A DNA stretch of 63,466 nucleotides from Fidelibacterota bacterium. Its GTDB lineage: Bacteria; Fidelibacterota; Marinisomatia; Marinisomatales; TCS55. The stretch covers positions 1-63,466 of the forward strand of contig JADFRD010000002.1 of NCBI GenBank assembly GCA_022561485.1. The letters run 5' to 3'. The notes under the pieces were generated by a model. It searched no databases. It saw only the letters and a program-made list of their open reading frames with translations, and had not been told where the DNA came from. The translations under genes were made by a program, and so were the position numbers. This document shows, piece by piece, positions 45,583 through 53,827 of the stretch (the first letter of the stretch is position 1; each line of letters begins with the position of its first letter).

Positions 45583-46358
45583 TGGATTTATTTAAGATTG
45601 GTTTTCTAACTGTAACGCTTATTGACGTCATTGACTTGATTTTGGTGAGCTGGCTATTTTTTAAAATCTATCAGTATTTTAAAGAAACCAGAGCAGGGCA
45701 AATGCTTGTAGGACTCGTGATATTACTGATTGCATCTTTTATTTTTAATGCGGTTGGCTTAAGCGCATCCTCTTGGCTGGTGAATCAATTTCAGACGGTT
45801 TGGGTCGTAGCATTTGTTATTTTGTTTCAGCCCGAATTACGAAGACTGCTTATTTATGTCGGCCAAACACGATTTATTCAGACCATTTTCCGCATGGGCA
45901 CATCAAAGTCCATTGAACAATTGGTAAATGCTATTAATCAGCTCATTGAAAACAAATGGGGAGCTCTCATTGTCATCCAAAGGGAAACGGGACTGAGAGC
46001 TTACAAAGAAGCAGGAACACAACTTAAAGCCGAAGTCTCATCCGCGTTGATACAATCTATCTTTAACCCAAAATCACCTCTTCATGATGGAGCAATCATT
46101 ATCCAGAATGAAATCATAGAAGCGGCTGCCTGTATTTTACCTTTAACAGAAAGCAGTATGGTGGATCCAGCCATGGGAACGCGCCACCGTGCCGCATTGG
46201 GAATCACGGAAGAAACGGACGCCATTGCCATTGTTGTTTCGGAAGAAAAACAGCGAATTTCTGTTGCGGAAAACGGCCGATTTATAAATATTGGAATGGA
46301 TGAAATGGAACTACGTCGTTTTCTGAATGAACAGCTTTTCATTTCTTCCGGGGACTAA
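45582..46358 (+). CDS. Diadenylate cyclase (CdaA/DacA type)
   Basis: A 258-residue membrane enzyme that makes c-di-AMP from two ATP. Three N-terminal helices (residues about 10-75) precede the DAC domain: ALIVIQRETGLRAY, LHDGAIIIQN (DGA motif) and GTRHRAALGI (RHR motif). Neighbourhood folP-cdaA-ZIP lacks the glmM/cdaR genes seen in Firmicutes. The second messenger often controls osmolyte and potassium balance; targets here are unknown. Confidence 0.93.
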   Translation: MDLFKIGFLTVTLIDVIDLILVSWLFFKIYQYFKETRAGQMLVGLVILLIASFIFNAVGLSASSWLVNQFQTVWVVAFVILFQPELRRLLIYVGQTRFIQTIFRMGTSKSIEQLVNAINQLIENKWGALIVIQRETGLRAYKEAGTQLKAEVSSALIQSIFNPKSPLHDGAIIIQNEIIEAAACILPLTESSMVDPAMGTRHRAALGITEETDAIAIVVSEEKQRISVAENGRFINIGMDEMELRRFLNEQLFISSGD

Positions 46359-47119
46359 TGCATCCCATTACCGGTAATACGTGGCTTTACGCCCTGGTGA
46401 GCGTATTAATCGTTAGCATTATTTCTCTTGCCGGAGTAATGACTCTATCTTTCTCCCGCAAATTTCTGAACCGCATTATTCTTATTTTAGTGAGTTTTGC
46501 TGTGGGCAGTCTTTTGGGCGGAGCGTTTATTCATTTACTGCCGGAAGCATTCGCTTCTGATTTGAACACTTTGACTGTTTCCGGCGCTGTTTTATCAGGG
46601 ATTGTACTTTTCTTTGTTTTAGAAAAATTCATGCGCTGGCGGCACTGCCACCACGAAACCACGGAAGATCACGTTCATCCGGTGGTGCCCATGAATATTT
46701 TTGGCGATGCCATGCATAATTTAATTGATGGGATATTAATCGGTGTTTCCTATGCAGTGAGTATTCCTATGGGCTTCGCTACGACCGTGGCTGTTCTGCT
46801 CCATGAAATACCACAGGAAATTGGTGATTTCGGCATATTGATTCATGGTGGATTGACCGTCCGAAAAGCATTACTAGTCAATTTTGCTGTTTCCCTTACA
46901 TCATTCATCGGTGTTGTATTGGCGCTGATGATAGGTTCAACAATGGAAAATTTTGCACTTTTTTTATTACCACTCACAGCCGGTGGTTTTATTTACATTG
47001 CCGGATCAGACCTCATCCCGGAACTGCATCATAACACGAATGTGACTTCGTCCATCATTCAATTATTGGCTTTGCTGGGCGGAATTGCAATCATGTTCGG
47101 ATTAACAACTTTGTTTTAG
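46358..47119 (+). CDS. ZIP family metal transporter
   Basis: A 253-residue membrane protein with about eight helices. The metal path is formed by FGDAMHNLIDGILIG (helix 4) and VLLHEIPQEIGDFGIL (helix 5). A His-rich loop (RHCHHETTEDHVHP) follows helix 3. ZIP proteins bring Zn2+ or other divalent metals into the cytoplasm. It shares one base with the diadenylate cyclase gene. Confidence 0.92.
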   Translation: MHPITGNTWLYALVSVLIVSIISLAGVMTLSFSRKFLNRIILILVSFAVGSLLGGAFIHLLPEAFASDLNTLTVSGAVLSGIVLFFVLEKFMRWRHCHHETTEDHVHPVVPMNIFGDAMHNLIDGILIGVSYAVSIPMGFATTVAVLLHEIPQEIGDFGILIHGGLTVRKALLVNFAVSLTSFIGVVLALMIGSTMENFALFLLPLTAGGFIYIAGSDLIPELHHNTNVTSSIIQLLALLGGIAIMFGLTTLF

Positions 47120-47167
47120 ATAAGTTGTTGTGTTTGTTTGTAACTTCTTAACAACCGGAGGATTAAG

Positions 47168-47321
47168 ATGCAAATCTTAAAAAAAATAGCATCAGCATTT
47201 TTCTTATTACTCACTATCCATCCGGTGAGCACGTCACCTTTAACGCTGATCATCTTCCCAGCGGGGTGTATTGTGTGTAGCTACAAAAAGGCTAGTTAAT
47301 AGAAAGTCAGAAAGTTGTGTA
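47168..47321 (+). pseudogene. Degraded secreted protein: signal peptide joined to sorting-domain remnant
   Basis: After a good ribosome site (CCGGAGGATTAAG), a signal peptide is encoded (MQILKKIASAFFLLLTIHP). From 47223 another frame reads GEHVTFNADHLPSGVYCV, stop, LQKG, stop, LIESQKVV. This matches the end of the C-terminal domain of the intact neighbour (GEHEIVWNAGHLPSGVYFVRLQ, then VESQKV) except for two in-frame TAG stops. So the middle of a secreted protein gene is lost and its ends are decaying. The signal-peptide frame itself stays open for 43 codons. Confidence 0.8.
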
Positions 47322-47418
47322 AACGTAGTTGCTAATGAAAGAACTTGTATAGTAAACATTTATCTTTTACTTTGCGCTATAGGGTAGGATTAAAAAAAAA
47401 AATAATATGGAGTTAACA

Positions 47419-49410
47419 ATGAAAAAATCAATTATATTATTAATTATCGTTTCATTAAATAGTTTATTATCAGATCCACTAGGTAATGCACAACTTGAAT
47501 TATTTTTTGATACAAAAAATGTTAACAATAATAACATTTATATATTTAACTGCTTTGCCCAAACGACTATTTGGGATGAAGATTTGGAAATCACCAATGC
47601 ATCATATCTTTTAGCAAGCGAACTAGAGTTAGATGGCTCTACATATGATCCGGGTGGTAAATATTATAATGGATGGGATTTTGTAACCAGCCAAGGTGGA
47701 GATGATGGATTAACAGTAAGTTATGGCGGAGTAGTTGGTTATGGTAAATACAAAATTGAATTAGAGACCAACACAGACCATTATATTTTTGTAGATTATA
47801 GAAATTGTCAATATCCTTCTAACTGTGATGTTAATCCTCCATTGCGTGGAAATGATATTGTTGTCTTTTATGAATACGTTAATAATGCTTATAAATATAA
47901 GTGGAAAGCTATTGGCGGAAACCCGTCAGATATATGGCATACTTTAAATTTTGGTGATACAATTATAATCGATCCATGCTCTACTCCACCAACAACATCT
48001 TGTTTTCAACCAACAAACCCTTCGAGTCTTAATTATTCTGTAGTTAATAATAGTCCGCTGTTTACATGGACTGCCAGTTATCCAAACAATTCAAAATATA
48101 ATTTATTTAGAGATAATAGTTTAATTGCTTCCAATATTTCAGGAACAAACTATCATGATTTAACTGTACGTGTCTCCAGGGCCGGGTTTAATCTATTTAA
48201 CTACAAACTTAATGCACATTTATCTACAGCAGACACTCCCACATCTCCAGGGTATTCTAATACAGTCACTGTTAGGAGAGCAGAATTGCTTGTAAAAACT
48301 CTAGCGAGTCTTTGTGATGGCAACCCTTCCGATTCCGGTTTTGTTGCTTCAGATTGTGATTCATCTGATCTATCCATATTACAGGTGTTTATTGACCTGA
48401 ATAATGTTACACCTGACAGTTGTTATTCATGTGATTATAATGGTGACGGTGTAGTTGATCCTGTTGAAATGGGGGAACAGAGATGGGTACAGGGCCGGCT
48501 TGTTAAATTATTGATAGGACAACACAGAGGGGGATTCTCTATTCAACAAATCCCCAATCAGATAGATGAACTTTCTTCATTAAATCATTTATATCTATCA
48601 TATAACGCTATAGCATCTATCCCTTCCACATTATGGACAATGGACTCATTAGTAATATTCTATATAGCAGTAAATGATTTGCAGTCAATTTCTGACAGTG
48701 TAGGACTACTTGTCAATCTGGAGCAGTTAGGATTATATAGCAATGATATCAATACAATTCCAAATACAATTGGGAATCTTACCAAAATGAAGGAATTATA
48801 TATATTTGACATGGAATTAACAAATGTACCTGAATCATTATGGAACTTGACGGAACTAGTTCGTCTTGATCTTGACTCTAATCAATTGACAGAAATTGAC
48901 GAAGGAATTGGAAATCTGACCAATTTGGATGAATTATGGTTATCAGATAACTATTTGACTGAACTGCCGGATGGAATTCAAAACCTGACAAATCTTACAT
49001 CATTATGGATAGGAAATAATTATCTATATTGTGTGAACGGAGCACAGGATACTTCCCTCATTCCAGATTGGCTTTTTACCAGTAATTTTCTGCCGAATGG
49101 TCTAAGTGATCAGGATTGTTCAGAAATGGGGGTTGAAATTAATCTCCCTGCAAAATTTTCATTGATAACTTATCCCAATCCCTTCAACCCAGCAACCACC
49201 ATTCGATTTTCGGTAGAGACGGTGCATGTAACGTCTCTACAAATATATGATATCACCGGGCGGCTGGTTGAAACACTAATCCACAAACCGCTCGCACTTG
49301 GTGAACATGAAATTGTATGGAACGCCGGACATCTTCCCAGCGGTGTGTATTTTGTACGGCTGCAAAGCGGTGAGTTTGTAGAAAGTCAGAAAGTTATTCT
49401 GTTGAAATAA
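47419..49410 (+). CDS. Secreted leucine-rich-repeat protein with EF-hand and C-terminal sorting domain
   Basis: A 663-residue exported protein. Signal peptide 1-24; an unassigned beta-rich region to about 185; a fibronectin-III-like segment (PLFTWTASYPNNSKYNLFRDN); a dockerin/EF-hand-like calcium loop DYNGDGVVDPVEM; about seven leucine-rich repeats of the LxxLxLxxNxLTxIPxxIGNLTNL type; and a C-terminal domain starting YPNPFNPATTIRFS and ending in a short basic ILLK. That domain is typical for type IX-like secretion in FCB bacteria. ATG at 47419 is chosen because GGAG precedes it and it gives a clean signal peptide. Probably surface-attached; ligand unknown. Confidence 0.85.
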   Translation: MKKSIILLIIVSLNSLLSDPLGNAQLELFFDTKNVNNNNIYIFNCFAQTTIWDEDLEITNASYLLASELELDGSTYDPGGKYYNGWDFVTSQGGDDGLTVSYGGVVGYGKYKIELETNTDHYIFVDYRNCQYPSNCDVNPPLRGNDIVVFYEYVNNAYKYKWKAIGGNPSDIWHTLNFGDTIIIDPCSTPPTTSCFQPTNPSSLNYSVVNNSPLFTWTASYPNNSKYNLFRDNSLIASNISGTNYHDLTVRVSRAGFNLFNYKLNAHLSTADTPTSPGYSNTVTVRRAELLVKTLASLCDGNPSDSGFVASDCDSSDLSILQVFIDLNNVTPDSCYSCDYNGDGVVDPVEMGEQRWVQGRLVKLLIGQHRGGFSIQQIPNQIDELSSLNHLYLSYNAIASIPSTLWTMDSLVIFYIAVNDLQSISDSVGLLVNLEQLGLYSNDINTIPNTIGNLTKMKELYIFDMELTNVPESLWNLTELVRLDLDSNQLTEIDEGIGNLTNLDELWLSDNYLTELPDGIQNLTNLTSLWIGNNYLYCVNGAQDTSLIPDWLFTSNFLPNGLSDQDCSEMGVEINLPAKFSLITYPNPFNPATTIRFSVETVHVTSLQIYDITGRLVETLIHKPLALGEHEIVWNAGHLPSGVYFVRLQSGEFVESQKVILLK

Positions 49411-49461
49411 TTCAAAAGGGGTTTATAAAAACTGAAATTCGGAAAAGGGTGAAAAAAGAAT

Positions 49462-49498
49462 CTTTGCGGAAGTTTGGAACTTCCGCAAAGCTATTTTT
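49462..49498 (+). terminator. Rho-independent terminator after the LRR protein gene
   Basis: A 13-bp perfect stem (CTTTGCGGAAGTT at 49462-49474 with 49478-49490), a 3-nt loop, then CTATTTTTTC. The stem core CTTTGCGGAAGT also occurs twice, inverted, between pdxS and pdxT. Confidence 0.85.
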
Positions 49499-49602
49499 TC
49501 CCGACCATTTACAGAATGGGAATATTATGAAGAATCAAAAAGTTCTATTATTGAAATAATATTCGCTAATTAACTCTCCTGTGAATCGTCTTAAATTAAA
49601 TC

Positions 49603-50698
49603 ATGGAATTGACAGACTTAAAAGACCGCTTCTCATCAGCGGAAACCAAACATCACGAACTCCGGAGGCATCTTTGACCTTGAGTCAAAGAAAACCGAAG
49701 TAGAAAAACTCCGCCTGAAGTCCGGCGCGCCGGATTTTTGGAATGACAATAATGCCGCCCAGGCAATCCTAAAAAAAATATCCCTTTTCGAAAAAGAAAT
49801 CACTCTGTGGACCGATCTGGAAACGCGCCATGGTGATGTGGAGGTATTGCTGGAGTTTGCTGAAAGCGGCGATGCCGAATTGGAAGAAGTGGATGAGGAA
49901 CTGCAAGCCTACACCAAGATCATAGAAGAAGTAGAATTAAAGATGATCCTGGGTGATGAACAGGATACCCTGGACGCCATTGTGACCATTCACCCGGGAG
50001 CCGGCGGCACCGAAAGCCAGGACTGGGCGGAAATGCTCTACCGAATGTATTCCCGATGGGTGGAGCAGAAAGATTTTAAAAAGGAATTGATGGATTATCA
50101 GCCCGGAGATGAAGCTGGGTTGAAAGATGTCACCTTCGAAGTGAAAGGCGATTATGCCTACGGCTTATTGAAAGCAGAAGCGGGCATTCATCGCTTGGTT
50201 CGTATTTCCCCTTTTGATTCCAACAGCCGCCGCCATACGTCTTTTGCGTCGGTATTTGTTTATCCTTCCAGCGATGAAGAAATAGAGGTTGAAATTGATA
50301 CTAGCGATCTGCGGATCGATACCTATCGAGCCAGCGGCGCCGGCGGACAGCATGTGAATAAGACTGATTCAGCCATACGCATTACACATATCCCATCAGG
50401 CATTGTGGTGCAATGTCAGAATGAACGCTCCCAGCATAAAAATAAGGGCACAGCCATGAAAGTGTTGAAAGCGCGGCTGCACCAATTGGAAGTGGAAAAA
50501 GAAAAGGAAGCCATGCAGGAATTGGAAGATACCAAAATGGATATTGGCTGGGGGAGTCAGATTCGATCCTATGTATTTCATCCCTACAATATGGTGAAGG
50601 ATCACCGTACAAAAGAAGAAACAGGGAATATTTCAGCTGTCATGGATGGTGCTTTGGATAATTTTATTCGAGCGTATCTGTTAAGCCGGTTGAATTAA
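49603..50698 (+). CDS. prfB: Peptide chain release factor 2, with programmed +1 frameshift
   Basis: RF2 releases chains at UGA and UAA. The first 24 codons (MELTDLKDRFSSAETKHHEL...) end at an in-frame TGA at 49675-49677. A +1 shift there continues as DLESKKTEVEKLRLK to 50698, giving about 364 residues. The later part has the UGA/UAA anticodon-like SPF (VRISPFDSNSRRH) and the catalytic GGQ (GAGGQHVNKTDSAIR). Both halves are intact, so this is normal RF2 autoregulation, not a broken gene. Confidence 0.95.
49661..49679 (+). promoter_or_regulatory. prfB: prfB programmed frameshift site
   Basis: CGGAGG-CAT-CTTTGAC: a Shine-Dalgarno-like CGGAGG lies three bases before the slippery CTT and the TGA stop, the classical RF2 arrangement. 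Low RF2 slows termination at UGA and raises frameshifting, restoring RF2. Confidence 0.93.
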
Positions 50699-50724
50699 AA
50701 ATCGTTATAGTTGCAGTTATAAAA

Positions 50725-50751
50725 AAACCCCCTCGTTAATGAGGGGGTTTT
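50725..50751. terminator. Bidirectional terminator between prfB and M16 peptidase gene
   Basis: A 10-bp perfect stem AAACCCCCTC (50725-50734) with GAGGGGGTTT (50741-50750) and a 6-nt loop. A-run on one side and T-run on the other let it serve both convergent genes. Confidence 0.9.
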
Positions 50752-50773
50752 ATGGATTATTTCAGGTGTGGAT

Positions 50774-53590
50774 TTACCGGACAGGTTTTCCGTCGGTATC
50801 GAGTAAAATTGGATCACCGAATCCAAGGGATTTCAGCCCTTCAAGTTGAGTAGCTGCATCTCCCACAACCAAGTAAATCATTTCGCCTGGACGAATAAGT
50901 TTTCGTGCCAATTCATTGTGACTCTCCACCGTCATATCACGAACTATTTCTTCCTGATCATTTATGTAATCAAACGGCAAGTGGTAAGTCGCAATATTAT
51001 CGATCATTCCCCGGAGGGCGCCTAATGTTTCAAAACGCCGTGCATTGGATTTTAGCAAAACATTTTTGGTGAAATCCAAATCGTCTTCAGCGATAGGATC
51101 ACCATAGGCCGTCATCAGATCTTTAAAAATATTGACGGACTCTTCCGTCGCATTTGACCGTACGGCAGACGAAGCAGTGAATTTCCCCGGGAATTTTGAA
51201 CCGCTAAATCTTGTGCGAGCTCCGTACGTGTAGCCTTTTTCTTCACGAAGAACCAAATTAACATCACCGCTGAAATTCCCACCCAGTTTCATATTCATCA
51301 CTGTAGCAGGAAAGTAATCTGGATCGGTCCGGGCTAACCCGAGATATCCGATACGTAATTCAGATTGCTTGGCATTGGGCACATCGACGAAATATACTTT
51401 TGCATTTTTATCTGGTACCGGCATTTCATATTCAGGGAAGGTGACATGATTAACTTCCCATTTATCGACCAGACTTTTAAAGGCTTTTATAGCCACACTG
51501 CGGTTGATATCGCCTACAATGCTTATCGTCGCCAAATCAGCTGAAAAATTGGAGATGTAGTAGTTTTTCAAATCGTCCAGTTCAATGGATTTCACGGATT
51601 CAACCGTACCTGATATTGAATTAGCCAAAATGTGGTCTCCGTAAATCAATTTGTTAAACACGTTGGATGCAATGGTCGACGGAACAGCTCCGCGGCGTTT
51701 AATCGATTCAGCAGTCTCTCTTTTGATGCGGTCAAATTCCGTTTCATCCCAGCGGGGCTCAAACAGGATTTCTTCCACCAAGGCCAGGGTAGCGTCAAAA
51801 TTCCGTTTTAATGTCGTGACTTCCACGCTGATGGTTTGTTTTCCGGTATACATCCAAATGGAAGAACCCAGGGCATCAATTGCTTCTTCAAGTTCAACCG
51901 GTGTTTTATTGGCTGTCCCTTCCATCATCATATCGGTAATGAGATTTGCGACACCCACTTTTTCCGGATCATCCAAAAGCATTCCACCCTCAATTTGAAT
52001 GCCGAAATTGATTAGCGGTAGTTCATCATGTTTGGTGCCATAAAGAGAAATACCGTTGTCATAATCATGCTGCCAAATTGTTGGAAGTATTAAACGCGGC
52101 TGGGGGCCATCAACCGGTTCAACTGACCGATCAAATGTGGACGGAATTTTATCAATATCCATTTCGCCCATGACCGATACTTTTGCCACATTTTCTACAA
52201 TTATTTCTTCCTTGATTGGGAAGAGAACAGATCCTTTAGCCACAAGGTCAACTTTGCCTTTCGGTACGAAACTGGTCATAACATAATTCTGGTCTTTAAC
52301 ATATTTTTCATACACTCGTTTAATGTCGTCTACATTGACATCAAGTACTTTTTGAAGTTCTTCAGTAATTGCATCAGGAGAACCATAGAATTCATTATAG
52401 TGAGCAAGTTGAAATCCTTTGCCTAGAACAGAGGAAATTCCCTGATAGAAACCGGTTTCATATTTGGCTTTCAGACGTTCCAGGTCCTCAGCTGTGAAGC
52501 CATCACTTTCAAATCGGGCAAATGCTTCATGAACGGCGGCTTCAACGTCTGTCAAACTCGAGGTTGGAAATGCAGTTACGACAATATTAAATGTTCCGGC
52601 AATCTCTTGGGTGTGGCTGTAAGAATAAAGATTGGGAGCCAGTTTCTTTTCTTCCACAATGACTTTGTACAAAGGCGCCTTTTTACCATCGGCTAAAAGT
52701 TGACTCAATAGTTCAAGGGAAGACGCATCAACGTGCTGATGATCTACCGTCGGGAAAACCATGGTTAAACGCGGTGATCTGGCGAAATTATCTTCGTGAT
52801 ATACTCTTTTGGTTTCAGTGAGCTGCACCGGCATGGGTTCAGGATCACCCATGTCGGGGCTGGGTTTAATTTCACCGAAATATTTTTCAACCAGTTTTTT
52901 GACTTCCCTTTTATTGATATCCCCGGCAATTACCATGGTGGCATTGTTCGGTCCGTACCATTTCTCATAGAAATCACGAACATCTTTCAACGTTGCATTT
53001 TGAAGGTCTTCTAACTCACCGATCGTCGTCCAATTGTACGGATGATCTTCCGGGTAAAGGTTTTTTATGATCAGATAATTGTTGTGGCCGTAGGGGAGGT
53101 TATCCACCCGTTGGCGTTTTTCATTCTGGACAACTTCCTGCTGGTTTTCAAAAGCAGATTGCGTCACGGTGGAGAGAAGCCATCCCATACGGTCAGATTC
53201 CATCCACAGGACAGTCTCCAATGCATTTTTAGGAACCACTTCATAATATACGGTGCCATCCTTGTTGGTTCCGCCGTTAAGTGTACCACCAACATTTTGA
53301 ATCTTTTTGAAGAATTGGTCCTGGCCAATGTGCTGGGATTCCTGGAACAGCATATGCTCAAACAGATGGGCAAATCCAGTTCTACCCGGAGTTTCGCGAT
53401 TGGAACCAACGTGATATTGAATCGCAACACTAATGATGGGATCTGAATTATCCTCGTGTAGAATGATAGTTAACCCATTATCCAATGAATATTTTTCATA
53501 TTCAATTGTGAATGGTGTGTTGGTTTGTTGATTGCACCCACTCAAAAAAATGGCAGCAAAAATGCTGATAATCAGTAATTTTTTATACAT
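50774..53590 (-). CDS. M16 family zinc metallopeptidase, lipoprotein, two-domain
   Basis: A 938-residue pitrilysin-type peptidase. A lipoprotein signal ends FLSGC (Cys19). The N-terminal half holds the inverted zinc motif HLFEH (His75, Glu78, His79) with the distal acidic region AFENQQEVVQNEKRQRVDN. The C-terminal half (from about residue 500, LPLINFGIQIEGGMLLDDPEKVGVANLITDMMMEGT) is homologous but lacks the zinc motif, as in other fused M16 proteins that form a substrate chamber. Probably a periplasmic lipid-anchored peptide-degrading enzyme. It diverges from lysS. Confidence 0.94.
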   Translation of the reverse strand: MYKKLLIISIFAAIFLSGCNQQTNTPFTIEYEKYSLDNGLTIILHEDNSDPIISVAIQYHVGSNRETPGRTGFAHLFEHMLFQESQHIGQDQFFKKIQNVGGTLNGGTNKDGTVYYEVVPKNALETVLWMESDRMGWLLSTVTQSAFENQQEVVQNEKRQRVDNLPYGHNNYLIIKNLYPEDHPYNWTTIGELEDLQNATLKDVRDFYEKWYGPNNATMVIAGDINKREVKKLVEKYFGEIKPSPDMGDPEPMPVQLTETKRVYHEDNFARSPRLTMVFPTVDHQHVDASSLELLSQLLADGKKAPLYKVIVEEKKLAPNLYSYSHTQEIAGTFNIVVTAFPTSSLTDVEAAVHEAFARFESDGFTAEDLERLKAKYETGFYQGISSVLGKGFQLAHYNEFYGSPDAITEELQKVLDVNVDDIKRVYEKYVKDQNYVMTSFVPKGKVDLVAKGSVLFPIKEEIIVENVAKVSVMGEMDIDKIPSTFDRSVEPVDGPQPRLILPTIWQHDYDNGISLYGTKHDELPLINFGIQIEGGMLLDDPEKVGVANLITDMMMEGTANKTPVELEEAIDALGSSIWMYTGKQTISVEVTTLKRNFDATLALVEEILFEPRWDETEFDRIKRETAESIKRRGAVPSTIASNVFNKLIYGDHILANSISGTVESVKSIELDDLKNYYISNFSADLATISIVGDINRSVAIKAFKSLVDKWEVNHVTFPEYEMPVPDKNAKVYFVDVPNAKQSELRIGYLGLARTDPDYFPATVMNMKLGGNFSGDVNLVLREEKGYTYGARTRFSGSKFPGKFTASSAVRSNATEESVNIFKDLMTAYGDPIAEDDLDFTKNVLLKSNARRFETLGALRGMIDNIATYHLPFDYINDQEEIVRDMTVESHNELARKLIRPGEMIYLVVGDAATQLEGLKSLGFGDPILLDTDGKPVR

Positions 53591-53827
53591 GAAATTCTCC
53601 TTTTACCAAAATGAACTATTGTTGTTACAATAAACAGAATATCTGATTATTACCTATCAATAAAAATTACGCCAAATGGTTTTCTTAACATATGAGTTTT
53701 ACCATTCACATCGCTTCTTTCTTTCCAAGAAATGGTAGGAGAGGATTGCGGTGAGTAATAAAAAGAATCATTTAAGCACTACCTGCTGTATATTTAAATT
53801 CACAACTTTCAAACAGCAAAAATATCC

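Noticed and set aside
49603..50698. prfB as a frameshifted pseudogene or assembly error
   Set aside because: The TGA sits exactly in the conserved RF2 programmed frameshift context and all domains downstream are intact.
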